From the NCBI GenBank assembly GCA_014728215.1, contig WJLZ01000086.1, positions 1 to 64,000 on the forward strand: a stretch of 64,000 nt of DNA. Direction: 5' to 3'. Position 1 is the stretch's first letter; the number at the start of each line of letters is the position of its first letter. The translations under genes were made by a program, and so were the position numbers. This DNA comes from Chitinivibrionales bacterium. Its GTDB lineage: Bacteria; Fibrobacterota; Chitinivibrionia; Chitinivibrionales; WJKA01. This document shows positions 46,945 through 56,084 of the stretch, in pieces. The notes beneath the pieces are model-generated. The model saw only the letters and a program-made list of their open reading frames with translations, was not told the origin of the DNA and did no database searches.

Positions 46945-46964
46945 AAAAGCAATCATAATGCCAA
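46945..46964 (-). promoter_or_regulatory. sigma-54 (RpoN) -24/-12 promoter of the flagellar operon
   Basis: The minus strand reads TTGGCATTATGATTGCTTTT. GG and GC are exactly 12 bases apart, as in the TGGCAC-N5-TTGC consensus, with a T-rich stretch after the -12 element. Transcription would start near 46937 and give a leader of about 49 bases before flgB. This implies an RpoN-dependent activator (FlrC/FleQ-type) elsewhere in the genome. Confidence 0.7.
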
Positions 46965-47183
46965 CGGCGGCGAGATAATTAACCGCATAAAAACCGTTGG
47001 TTTGAATCCCTGTAACCTTTTGAATTAAAGCAAATTAAAAGGATGGTGAATACAACCTGGCCGCAGAAAATATTTTTTTTTCTAAAGTCCCGATAAAATG
47101 TGCCGATAAAGACAGGATCAATTTGCCTAGTCGATGAGGAATATTTTGCTCGGTAGCGGATTGCGTAGAGGGGCAAAATTTTA

Positions 47184-47227
47184 AGACAGGATAACCCAAT
47201 CGCTACATCATAGGGATTACCCTGTCT
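47184..47227 (-). terminator. possible terminator of the lipoprotein gene
   Basis: Imperfect inverted repeat: on the minus strand AGACAGGGTAATCCC and GGGTTATCCTGTCT are separated by about 15 bases, followed by TTAAAATTTT. It lies 77 bases downstream of the lipoprotein stop. The long loop and one bulge lower confidence. Confidence 0.4.
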
Positions 47228-47303
47228 CTCCGGTAAAAACAATCAAGAGGATATAATCCGCACAATCATAAAAGCATATGCGCAGATTCAGATCACAGTT
47301 GGG

Positions 47304-48173
47304 TTATCTTCGATAAAATTTCTTCAGATATTCCCAGGTCATGAATTTATCTTTTTTACCATCGGTATAGGTGGAATCATAGGTTGGCGCTTCAAATTTA
47401 TCCCACACCATTTTGCCGTTCTTTTTTTTATAGTTCCAGTAGAGCTGACGAGGACATTTTTCCTGGGTAACAAACATATAGATTGTATCGCCCTTAAGAT
47501 CATAGGTACCGTAGGAAATAAATTTCCAATCCTCCTTTAGAACCTCGGAACTTTGCCCCTTTTTCTCTTCAACACCCACAAAGCCGCCATTCTTCTTGTA
47601 ACGAAAGGTCTCTTTCCGAATAGCGTTACCTTCCCTGTCGGCCCGTTTCCAGGTTCCAATCAAGCGAGATTTGAGCTTTTGAGCGGTTTTTTCATCTTCC
47701 ATAAGCCCCGGCATGAGCGTATCGAGTTTGTCACACTGCCATTTTGCCTGAAGAAGCCAGTTGACATTCGTAAAAGAATCGATCTTTGCGACATATTCTT
47801 CGATAACTTCACGCTGCATCCCGGTCAGCTCATTCTTTTTCTTCTCGTACTCTTCCTTTTTCGCTGCAATCACCGGTTTCAGCTCTGCCATTGTTTTGTC
47901 ATACCAGACTTCAGCTTCTTCGAGAATGATAAGCATGGAATCATAATGGCTGCTTGCTCCGCTTGCGTTTCCGAGCTTGTTCTTGGTCCGGGCCTCATAG
48001 ATATGAACCTTTGCTTTTGACAATATGCTGTCGGGTACTCCTTTGCTCGCCAATGCCGTTATTCTACTCTCGGCTTCAGCAAGCTTTTTCTCGCTTGGTC
48101 CGCACCCGATCAGAATCAGAGTCCCAACGAGTATAACCGCTCCTGCTATACATCCGCTGCTTAAGCGTTTCAT
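47304..48173 (-). CDS. lipoprotein with helical N-terminal half, function unknown
   Basis: 289 residues starting at ATG 48173, chosen because a perfect AAGGAGG stands just upstream and a lipoprotein signal follows (residues 1-24, LILIG-C). The N-terminal half is charged and helical (EKKLAEAESRI; KKEEYEKKKNEL), resembling DUF4398-like helical lipoproteins. The C-terminal half (about 165-289) looks like a small beta domain of the lipocalin/'LIGTWKRADREGNAIRKE' type with a conserved-looking W-K pattern. No close family recognised. Confidence 0.8.
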   Translation of the reverse strand: MKRLSSGCIAGAVILVGTLILIGCGPSEKKLAEAESRITALASKGVPDSILSKAKVHIYEARTKNKLGNASGASSHYDSMLIILEEAEVWYDKTMAELKPVIAAKKEEYEKKKNELTGMQREVIEEYVAKIDSFTNVNWLLQAKWQCDKLDTLMPGLMEDEKTAQKLKSRLIGTWKRADREGNAIRKETFRYKKNGGFVGVEEKKGQSSEVLKEDWKFISYGTYDLKGDTIYMFVTQEKCPRQLYWNYKKKNGKMVWDKFEAPTYDSTYTDGKKDKFMTWEYLKKFYRR

Positions 48174-48397
48174 CACCAACCTCCTTAAAAAAGTGTGCTT
48201 GCCAGGCCAATTCATTATGAATAAACTAATTCCAGACTGAATTCCAGTCAAGAATTTATTGTCGCTGTCCATTTATGCTTTAAATCCCCAAAATCTTCCA
48301 ATTCTTCAATTTTCAGTTACAGGTATTATTTTACTGATATATGATTGTTTCTGATAAAATGGGTTTAATTATGTTATTTTAAATTAGTAGTGACAAT

Positions 48398-50272
48398 ATG
48401 AATAAACGTAGAAATTTAACAATCGCTCAGACAGCTCCTGCGCTGCTCTTTTTCATTCTCGCCTTTCTCTATATTTATTTCAAAATTGATCCCCGGCTGG
48501 TCTACCACTGGTGGCATGGATTCAATCTTGATTTCTCCCATACACTTCAATACCTGGCACAAAGCCTTCAAAATCCCGGTGGATTTGTCAAATATACTTC
48601 ATCGTTGAGTCTTCTCTATCTCATTTCACGGTTCCAGGGTTCTCTTATTTTAACGGGTTTGGCGGTACTGCTCTATTTATCAACCCGAATGCTGTTCAGA
48701 AATACCCGCAATGGTCTGCAATACTTAGTTACCTTTACACCTTCAGTCGGTTTTATCCTGATACTGAATCAATATAATTACCCTGTATCGATGGCTCTCA
48801 AATGGAGCATTGCCGCACTGAGCGCTTCGGTTTTTATCCACAGCAAAGTGGAGAAAATCTCCATTCGTACGCTTTTCTTTATCCTGGGCGGTTGTGTCAC
48901 GTTTTATCTTGGAAGAAGTGCGCTGGTGCTTTATTCCTTTCTTTGTCTCTTTTTCTCTTTGCGGAAAAAAGAGTGGCAGGCTGCGGTGATGGTCACACTT
49001 GTCGGCCTTATAATACCGGCAATTGTGGGTCATTTTGCCTCCCAGAACACACTTGACGCCTACCGCTATTATTTCGGTTTATGGCACAGGGGAGAAGAAA
49101 TTGTTCCAAGTAACATTCGTACGGTTTCGATAATTCTTCCCCTTACCGCGTTTTTGATTCTGGTTGGGATCATTTTCGACCGACCATTCAAACCGTTAAA
49201 AACCGGTGTGCCGGGCGACGTTTTCAACCGTCCTATTGTAAGGACATCACTGTTTGAAGCAGTACTCTTTTCCTTTTTATTAATTCCCGGTTTTTTTCTG
49301 TTTCGTCCCGATGTAAAACTGGGCCTTCAATTCGATTACGCGGCCTATTATAATGAATGGGATGTGATTACCACCACTGCCCGGCGTATACCGGATTCCG
49401 GCTTTCACCCCTATACATGTGCGGATATCAACCGGGCACTCTATGAATCGGGAAGGCTCCTCGATGAAATGTTCACCTTTCCTCAAAACCCATCGGGGCT
49501 ATTTGTTCCCCTGCGTCATTATACTCAAAAAGATACGGTTCTCGTTCCTCCGCTTATCGGTGTGCGGAATGCGGAGACCTGTCTCAGGCTCGGCCTGGTG
49601 AACCTTGCCGAGCAGATGGCCCATGAACTGCTCTCGGCCTACAGCGATTATCCCTCGCTCTACCTTCTTCTTGCAAAGGTAAATATTATTAAAAAAGAGA
49701 CGAGAGCTGCACGGGTATTTCTCAAGCATCTCCTGAGCCTTGAGAATGACCGTTATCGACGACAGCAGGCTGAAGCCATGCTCACCCGCCTGGACCAGGA
49801 TTCACTTTTTACCGATGACCCCATGATTGACCGCATACGAACAATGTCTCCCGACAGCGATTATGTCCGGATCGAACGATGGCCCGAGGAAATGCTTACA
49901 GACCTGCTCAAGTCGAACCCTGAAAACCGGATGGCTTTTGAGTACCTGATCGCCCACTATCTCCAGACAGGAAAACTGGAAAAGGTGATGAACCACATTA
50001 AAGAATTGAATGTCTTTTTCCCTGAACAATATCCCCGCCATGTCGAAGAAGCACTGGTTGTTTACAGATACGGCACAGACAGAGAATTGCCTCCTGCCGC
50101 AAAGAAACCATCGAGTAACGTTGTTGAACGATACGAAAGGTTCCGCAAGATCCTCGATCACAGCAGACGGCACGGTTTAAGTGCAGTTAACGCAGCAAGA
50201 GCTGCCGCCGAAGAACATCTTGAATCCTATTTCTTCTACTTCTCACTCGGTAATGTAAGAAAAGCGTTATGA
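48398..50272 (+). CDS. multi-TM membrane protein with TPR-like C-terminal half (DUF6057-like)
   Basis: 624 residues. About ten hydrophobic helices fill residues 10-310 (for example ALLFFILAFLYIYF, ILGGCVTFYLGRSALVLYSF). A soluble C-terminal half of TPR-like helical pairs follows (about 350-620: ETCLRLGLVNLAEQMAHELLSAYSDYPSLYLLLAKVNIIKK). The overall design resembles DUF6057 proteins of Bacteroidota, which as far as I recall lie beside PD40-type lipoproteins, as here. Function unknown. The stop overlaps the next start by four bases (ATGA), so the pair is translationally coupled. Confidence 0.75.
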   Translation: MNKRRNLTIAQTAPALLFFILAFLYIYFKIDPRLVYHWWHGFNLDFSHTLQYLAQSLQNPGGFVKYTSSLSLLYLISRFQGSLILTGLAVLLYLSTRMLFRNTRNGLQYLVTFTPSVGFILILNQYNYPVSMALKWSIAALSASVFIHSKVEKISIRTLFFILGGCVTFYLGRSALVLYSFLCLFFSLRKKEWQAAVMVTLVGLIIPAIVGHFASQNTLDAYRYYFGLWHRGEEIVPSNIRTVSIILPLTAFLILVGIIFDRPFKPLKTGVPGDVFNRPIVRTSLFEAVLFSFLLIPGFFLFRPDVKLGLQFDYAAYYNEWDVITTTARRIPDSGFHPYTCADINRALYESGRLLDEMFTFPQNPSGLFVPLRHYTQKDTVLVPPLIGVRNAETCLRLGLVNLAEQMAHELLSAYSDYPSLYLLLAKVNIIKKETRAARVFLKHLLSLENDRYRRQQAEAMLTRLDQDSLFTDDPMIDRIRTMSPDSDYVRIERWPEEMLTDLLKSNPENRMAFEYLIAHYLQTGKLEKVMNHIKELNVFFPEQYPRHVEEALVVYRYGTDRELPPAAKKPSSNVVERYERFRKILDHSRRHGLSAVNAARAAAEEHLESYFFYFSLGNVRKAL

Positions 50273-51819
50273 AAAAAATACTTCTGATAATCCGATTGCT
50301 TACTGTTACAGCGGCCCTGTTTATTTTTATTGCCCTTTCGGGATGCTCAGATCCTGTCGACCGAAGCCGGAAGACCGGCGCGGCTCCTCACATCATGCCC
50401 GACTATACCGATATAACTATCCCGCCGAATATTGCCCCACTCAATTTTACAGTCAAGGAACCGGGCACGAATTTTATGATCCTTTTTTCATCACAAAAGG
50501 GTGAGGGATTTACAATTAAAAGCACAGATAATAAAATCTCTGTTCCAGAGAAAAAGTGGCATTCCTTTTTGAAAAAAAATAAAGGAAACGATTTTGCGGT
50601 CACGGTTTATGCCAAAGATACGATCTGGAAGCAATACACTCCCATAACCAATCATATAGCCCAAGAACCGATCGACCGGTATCTCGCCTATCGCAAACTG
50701 AAACCGGCCTACCATCGGTCGGGTACTCTGATTTTATCTCAGCGCAATCTGGAATCTTTTAGTGTCACCCGCCTGCTTCATAACGATTCGCTGGAAAAAG
50801 GTGCGGGATGTATGAACTGCCATACCTTTCTCAACAACAATCCCGACAAGATGAGCCTTCACATACGTGGTGCCTACGCAGGGACCATGCTTTTAAATAA
50901 TGATTCGCTTTTCAAAGTGGACACCCGTACCGAACGGAACAAGAGGCCCGGCGCCTTTGCGTCATGGCATCCGAGCGGGAGCATGCTTGCCTTTTCCATC
51001 AACAGTGTCCGCCAGCTCTGCCATACCGCCCGTCAAGAAGTCCGTGAGGCTTTTGATGTCGATTCAGATATTTTTCTCTATTTCATCGATAACAAAACCG
51101 CCCTGTCTCCTCCCCTTCTGAGGCAACCCGACCGCCTTGAAACATTTCCGGCCTGGTCTTCAGACGGGAAATGGCTTTATTTCTCCAGCGCACCTAAATT
51201 ATGGGATGATTTTGGGGATGATGAAAGAGAAATTGTTGACTATGTGGAAAAGGTGCAGTACGATTTGATGAGAATCGGATATGATCCCGCGACAAAAGAA
51301 TGGGGTTCGCTCGATACGCTGCTCAGCGCAGACGCCACCGGCATGAGCATTGTCGAACCACGCATATCACCGAGCGGAAAGTTTCTTGTTTTCTGCATGA
51401 CACCCTGGAGCTGGATGCCCTCTTTCTCCTCCCGGTCGGACCTTTATATTATGGACCTGACGAATATGATCTATAAAAAGCTCGAATGCTCCTCGGAAGG
51501 TGCTGAATCATGGCACTCCTGGTCGAGTAATTCCCGATGGCTTGCTTTCAGCTCGAAACGGTATGACGGTCAGATTCTGCGTACCTATTTCAGCTATATC
51601 GACACCGGCGGCACTGCCCGAAAAGCATTCCTTCTCCCCCAGAAAAAACCCGATCATTATGAATCGAGTATCTGGATGTACCATCTTCCCGAACTGATCA
51701 CCGGCGCAATACCGATAACCGAAAAAGAACTGCTCCAGGCCATACGTTCATCCCGCCTGCAGGAAAGCGAAGCCGTCACCGGCGCAACAATAAAAGCGCC
51801 AACCGGACCGAGGCATTGA
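50269..51819 (+). CDS. lipoprotein with c-type heme motif and PD40/TolB-like beta-propeller
   Basis: 516 residues. Lipoprotein signal ALSG-C26; a single CMNCH c-heme motif at residues 181-185; then WD40-like PD40 repeats (SWHPSGSMLAFSIN; PAWSSDGKWLYFSS; EPRISPSGKFLVF; HSWSSNSRWLAFSS), a partial propeller. The heme lies on the periplasmic side and could carry electrons or sense a ligand. The gene ends with AVTGATIKAPTG. It is coupled to the upstream multi-TM protein and probably forms a complex with it. Confidence 0.82.
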   Translation: MKKILLIIRLLTVTAALFIFIALSGCSDPVDRSRKTGAAPHIMPDYTDITIPPNIAPLNFTVKEPGTNFMILFSSQKGEGFTIKSTDNKISVPEKKWHSFLKKNKGNDFAVTVYAKDTIWKQYTPITNHIAQEPIDRYLAYRKLKPAYHRSGTLILSQRNLESFSVTRLLHNDSLEKGAGCMNCHTFLNNNPDKMSLHIRGAYAGTMLLNNDSLFKVDTRTERNKRPGAFASWHPSGSMLAFSINSVRQLCHTARQEVREAFDVDSDIFLYFIDNKTALSPPLLRQPDRLETFPAWSSDGKWLYFSSAPKLWDDFGDDEREIVDYVEKVQYDLMRIGYDPATKEWGSLDTLLSADATGMSIVEPRISPSGKFLVFCMTPWSWMPSFSSRSDLYIMDLTNMIYKKLECSSEGAESWHSWSSNSRWLAFSSKRYDGQILRTYFSYIDTGGTARKAFLLPQKKPDHYESSIWMYHLPELITGAIPITEKELLQAIRSSRLQESEAVTGATIKAPTGPRH

Positions 51820-51955
51820 GGGGGAATCGAAGGTCAAAAGTCACCCCTCACCTTTAACGAGGTGCAATCGCGATTTCTCAATTATTCAAATATTCCATTT
51901 CTCCTTTAAATTAAACTCAATCCTCCGTTCATTTTGATTATATTATAGACCATAA

Positions 51956-53098
51956 CCTTATAAATCCAATATAGTTCTCAGGAATATCGTTTTTATCCAA
52001 ACCTCGTCATGGATAATCAATCATATAAATGGGTCCGATATATGGGGAAATGCTGTTTCAATCACTGCTCCGGGAGATAGCGGGGCTGTCAAGCCCGAAA
52101 ATTTGATTGTAGAAAATTGCAGTTTCTACAATAACAATGCCACGGCCATTAAGATATCTCGATACAAAAATGTCACCTTTCGTAATTGCCCGGTAGAGCG
52201 CAACGGATGGAAAGGTATTGGATTCGGACGGTGCGAGAATAGCCTGATACAAAATTGCACGGCTAAATTCAATGCCTGGCGCCAGGCCTGGGGACACCAT
52301 GCCGGACACGATGCCGCGGGATTTAAAATTATCCCGGAAAACCGGATTATGACCCTTTCCAATGTGGAAGTGGAAGACAATAATGCCGCCTATAGCTTGT
52401 GGATTGACTGGGACAATACCGACATGCTTTTGGAAAACTGTTCGGTGATCAATAACAGCGCCGATCCGGTTCATATTGAAGTCAGCCCGGGACCGATAAC
52501 AATCAGAGGTATGCACCTCAACAACAAGTACGGTTTTAAAATCCGGGGTGTCAAAAATGTCAGGATCGAAGACAGCTATATTCATGTTTATTCGGGCGTA
52601 CTCTGGAACCTTATCGAAGAAGATCGTCAGTTAAACGGAGAAGATCTATTCAATGAACAATGGTTCTTTCGCAACAATACTTTTTCTTCGGTCGGTAACG
52701 GGTTTTTCTCATGGATGAGCAGCAACGACTGGAACCATTTTTTCACCACCCTCGATTCGGATTCCAACACCTGGTATCGCAATGGATTCCCGGCCGGGTC
52801 GGGTAACTTTTCAGATGCCAATGGTGACGGATGCAGTTTTATTGAGTGGCAGGGACTGGGTAAAGATGTCCATTCGGTATGGATAACAGAAAAGCCCTCA
52901 GTGCTCAAGAAACATCACTGCCAATACACGATACATCCTTTGAACAACGTTGTTGAATCGAAAGTATTTATGGTGAATGGAAGGATTCTTAATCGTGGCG
53001 GAAGCAAAAGTCTCCTGTTCAATAATAATCAATACCCCTCATCCGGCATATTGATACGAAAGGGACTCCAGACAGAGAGGTTTCTTGAAATTAAATAG
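51956..53098 (+). pseudogene. 5'-truncated right-handed beta-helix gene with sorting-like tail
   Basis: Beta-helix-like coding sequence starts abruptly after an in-frame TAA (51953-51955). It reads PYKSNIVLRNIVFIQTSSW and continues through repeated Asn/Ile/Val coils (LIVENCSFYNNNATAIKISRYKNVTFRNC). No ATG or GTG exists in frame before a TTG at 52103, which lies inside a beta-helix coil and has no Shine-Dalgarno sequence, so the N-terminus and signal peptide are missing. The C-terminal tail (VNGRILNRGG…SSGILIRKGLQTERFLEIK) resembles a secretion tail. A decayed or recently truncated polysaccharide-lyase-like gene is the simplest reading. The upstream 130 bases are AT-rich and show no continuation in other frames. 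Confidence 0.65.
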
Positions 53099-53391
53099 AT
53101 TTTTCATTCTCTTTTTCCCCTCTCTATTCAAATGCATTTGCCCTTTCATGGCAATTTAATGGACCGGCAAACCCTGTACAATCGTCAGTTTAAACAACAG
53201 AAATGACTGAATACCTTCCTTATATACTCTATTATTATATAATTAAATACAATTAATGTAATTGTTTTAGCTGTTATCTTTCATGGTATTTCTTATATTA
53301 TATCTAATCTTTAATCCGAATTTTTTTAAAATTCAAAAAATTGCGCACTATTTTGCTGCCGCTCTTTACGCATAATGAAAGGAGGAGTGCG
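53099..53391. other. AT-rich intergenic region
   Basis: About 290 bases between the truncated beta-helix gene and the intact one. Very AT-rich with runs such as TTATATTATAT. It presumably holds the promoter of the downstream gene, but I could not single out one -35/-10 pair; no RNA gene or repeat was seen. Confidence 0.5.
53381..53385 (+). promoter_or_regulatory. Shine-Dalgarno sequence choosing GTG 53392
   Basis: AAAGGAGGA precedes GTG 53392 at good distance, whereas TTG 53341 has nothing upstream. The GTG also opens directly into a normal signal peptide. Confidence 0.65.
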
Positions 53392-55983
53392 GTGTTACGA
53401 TTTTTACCCATAACCCGTTTTGTCTTATTTATTCTTCTGGTTGCCCCTTTATCTTTTGCCATCACGGTATATGTTTCACCAACCGGCGGTGATGATGGAA
53501 ACGCCGGTACCGAATCGGCACCTTTTGCAACCCTTCATCATGCCCGGGACCAGATCAGAGCTTCTAATGATTCTCAAAAAGAGGTGATTCTTCTTGAGGG
53601 AGACTATTTCCTCGAAAACACCCTGACCCTGACTGAAGATGATGGTGGAACCGAACAGAATCCGGTGGTATGGAAAGCTCAGGACGGCGCCGAGGTGCGT
53701 ATTTTCGGCGGCCAACGGATCACCGGCTGGACGGAAGTAAGCGGAAGTATTTACAAGGCAAATGTCGGTTCATCAGACACCGAATTCTGGACTCTTTCGG
53801 AAAACGGCAAACGCAGCCTTCCGGCCCGTCACCCCAATCATATGGAAAACGAAATTCATGGTGCGACAAAAAGCACACTCGATTCAAAAGCCCAGGCTGA
53901 TTATCCTGCAGATCTTTTTCCTTCCAACTGGGACTACACCCATGCCCGGGTGAATGTAACCTGTTACGGCTGGTTTTCTCAGTGCCGTCCTGTAGAATCG
54001 GTTGATTTCGGAAACAGGGTAATTACCTTTGACGGTCGAACCAGAGACGAAGTCGGAGTTTACTGGGTCGAAGGCTCAAAGGATTTTATCGATATCCCTA
54101 CCGAATGGGCGCTTGACGGCAACGGCGATGTTTTTTACTGGCCGGCACAGACGCCGATCGAAGACCAGGTTATTGTGGCCGGAACCCTGAAACGGGTGAT
54201 CGAATTTAAAGGAAGCTCTCAATCCGACCCGGTAAAACATATCATTTTCGAAGGGATACTGGTATCAACATCCGATTGTACCCGCCACGGCCTCAGTAAC
54301 AAGGAAGCGGTTGACGGCGACAATATTGTCAACGGTGAAGCCAACTGCGAAAGCGATTACAGTCGTCACGGCCTTATCCACCTGGAAAACGCCGAACATA
54401 TTACAATCCGTAAATGTCGCATTTTCAATGCCGGTATTATGGGCGTACTTTTCAACAACTATGCCCAGTATAACACCCTTACCAACTGCTGGATTGAGGG
54501 GGTCAACTATTGCGCGGTTTATCTTACCTCCTATTGCATCGGCTCCGGTCCATGGGATTATATCAATCATCACAATACCATTACCAACAATTTCATTCAT
54601 GATTTCGGCAAACTCTGGAGTAACGGTTCGGGAGTTCAGATCTACCAGAGCGGCGACAACGATATCGGACACAATCTTATCCGCCGGGGACCGCGCTATG
54701 CAGTATCGATGAAAGGAATGAGCGATACCACGTTTATTAAAAGCAACAACAATAACATCCATCATAATGAAATCTGTCACACCCTCAATTCGACCTGGGA
54801 TACGGGAACGCTTGAAGCCTGGAATGCGGGAACCGGCAACAAATGGGATACCAATCTGTTCCATGACATTTTTCATATAACCATTCCTACCCGTACCTAT
54901 AACGCCAACGGAGATCCTTTTCCGGTGGGCATCGGAATCTCACAACGTCACTGCATGTACCCCGACGCCGGTCCGGCAATCGAAATCACCGACAATGTGG
55001 CATATAATATCATCGATTATATCGACTGGCATCATAATGCGCCGGGTGGTGGGAAAACATTTCCGAACAGCTTTTACCCCCATCCATACACGCGCGCCAA
55101 AGCAAAGGCCATGGCGGAAGATCTCGGTATTGCCTTCGACGATATCGGGCTTTCCGACGACTTTCCTTTTCCGACGCCCCAGGTCAGGGAGTATGAATAT
55201 CCTGTTGAGGCGGAAATCAATCCAATTTACGAAGAGGATATCTATTCCCTCCTTGGTGACGGCGCCGGTTTGACGGGAGTTTACTATTCAGGCGCAGATT
55301 TCGATCAGCAGGTGATCGCCCGGGTTGATCCTCTCCCCGCCAAGCTCTGGTCTACATCACCGGCCGGAACCAACACCTGGTCGGCACGCTGGACAGGAAA
55401 AGTCGTGCCGATTTATTCGGAAGAACACCGTTTTTGTGCCACAACCAACGGCGGTTGCCGTATGTGGGTTAACGGCGCCAAGGTATTCGATGAATGGGAA
55501 ACGTTCTCCCCCGGCGAACCTTGGGAAGCAAAAGATACCCGGCTGATTCTCAGTAGAGAGTTCATTCCTCTTGAAGCAGGTGAGGAATATGAGGTCACCA
55601 TAGAATTTTTCTCTCAGTCGAGTGACGCCAACCTGGCTATCGACTGGTACTCCCACAGCATGCCGACCCAGGTAATCCCCACCAGTCAACTCAAACCCGA
55701 TCCGGCAATTGAAGTTGGAATCGGTGGTCCTGTAGCCGGTAATTACAACGATAAAAACATCCGGCTATCATTAGCAAAAAACAACGCCCTTATTTCGGTT
55801 CCTTTCAAAGGCAAGCACTCGGTTAAGCTTATAGCACCCAATGGTGTTGCAATCAAAACGTTCAAAGGAGCAAAAGCCGGAAATTATTCGGTTAGTACCC
55901 AGCATCTTGCTGCAGGCGTCTATCTTGTTTCGGTACAATCGGATAAAGGATCGTCTGTACAGCGAATGGTAATACGTAAATAA
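53392..55983 (+). CDS. secreted beta-helix protein with PA14 domain and C-terminal sorting tail
   Basis: 863 residues from GTG 53392. Signal peptide (LRFLPITRFVLFILLVAPLSFA), then ITVYVSPTGGDDGNAGTESAPFATLHHARDQI, the standard start of DUF1565/polysaccharide-lyase-like beta-helices, which run to about residue 580 and carry Asn- and His-rich coils (e.g. NHHNTITNNFIHDF). A PA14 domain (about 625-770: GLTGVYYSGADFDQQ…RMWVNGAKVFDEW) may bind carbohydrate. The final 75 residues (VKLIAPNGVAIKTFKG…AGVYLVSVQSDKG…RMVIRK) are a type-IX-style/Fibrobacter-type tail. Likely acts on plant or algal polysaccharide outside the cell. Confidence 0.85.
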   Translation: MLRFLPITRFVLFILLVAPLSFAITVYVSPTGGDDGNAGTESAPFATLHHARDQIRASNDSQKEVILLEGDYFLENTLTLTEDDGGTEQNPVVWKAQDGAEVRIFGGQRITGWTEVSGSIYKANVGSSDTEFWTLSENGKRSLPARHPNHMENEIHGATKSTLDSKAQADYPADLFPSNWDYTHARVNVTCYGWFSQCRPVESVDFGNRVITFDGRTRDEVGVYWVEGSKDFIDIPTEWALDGNGDVFYWPAQTPIEDQVIVAGTLKRVIEFKGSSQSDPVKHIIFEGILVSTSDCTRHGLSNKEAVDGDNIVNGEANCESDYSRHGLIHLENAEHITIRKCRIFNAGIMGVLFNNYAQYNTLTNCWIEGVNYCAVYLTSYCIGSGPWDYINHHNTITNNFIHDFGKLWSNGSGVQIYQSGDNDIGHNLIRRGPRYAVSMKGMSDTTFIKSNNNNIHHNEICHTLNSTWDTGTLEAWNAGTGNKWDTNLFHDIFHITIPTRTYNANGDPFPVGIGISQRHCMYPDAGPAIEITDNVAYNIIDYIDWHHNAPGGGKTFPNSFYPHPYTRAKAKAMAEDLGIAFDDIGLSDDFPFPTPQVREYEYPVEAEINPIYEEDIYSLLGDGAGLTGVYYSGADFDQQVIARVDPLPAKLWSTSPAGTNTWSARWTGKVVPIYSEEHRFCATTNGGCRMWVNGAKVFDEWETFSPGEPWEAKDTRLILSREFIPLEAGEEYEVTIEFFSQSSDANLAIDWYSHSMPTQVIPTSQLKPDPAIEVGIGGPVAGNYNDKNIRLSLAKNNALISVPFKGKHSVKLIAPNGVAIKTFKGAKAGNYSVSTQHLAAGVYLVSVQSDKGSSVQRMVIRK

Positions 55984-56008
55984 ACTCGACTGTCACCGCA
56001 GTACTTAT

Positions 56009-56048
56009 AAAAAACCGGTCAGGTGCGAAAGTACCAGACCGGTTTTTT
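56009..56048. terminator. strong bidirectional terminator
   Basis: AAAAAACCGGTCAGGT and ACCAGACCGGTTTTTT pair around an 8-base loop with one A-A mismatch. A-run and T-run flank both sides, so the hairpin can end transcription of the beta-helix gene (rightward) and of the hydrogenase operon (leftward). Confidence 0.85.
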
Positions 56049-56084
56049 GTTTTTAGATTTGTAATGAAACTTGTCTGCAGATAA

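Larger units (their letters stand above)
46889..47303. other. 415-base intergenic region upstream of flgB
   Basis: Holds the sigma-54 promoter close to flgB and, further away, an imperfect inverted repeat probably serving as terminator of the lipoprotein gene. No tRNA or sRNA was identified. An 87-codon open frame on the minus strand (46979-47242) was judged non-coding. Confidence 0.6.

Noticed and set aside
46979-47242. 87-codon open frame on the minus strand between flgB and the lipoprotein gene
   Set aside because: No Shine-Dalgarno sequence, composition unlike the neighbouring genes, no recognisable domain, and it runs across the inverted repeat and into the sigma-54 promoter neighbourhood.
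51849-51864. CACCT-TTAACG-AGGTG hairpin after the PD40 lipoprotein gene
   Set aside because: Five-base stem without a T-tract; too weak to call a terminator.
52103-52105. TTG as genuine start of the beta-helix gene
   Set aside because: It is inside a beta-helix coil, lacks a Shine-Dalgarno sequence, and leaves the protein without a signal peptide although coding-like sequence continues upstream.
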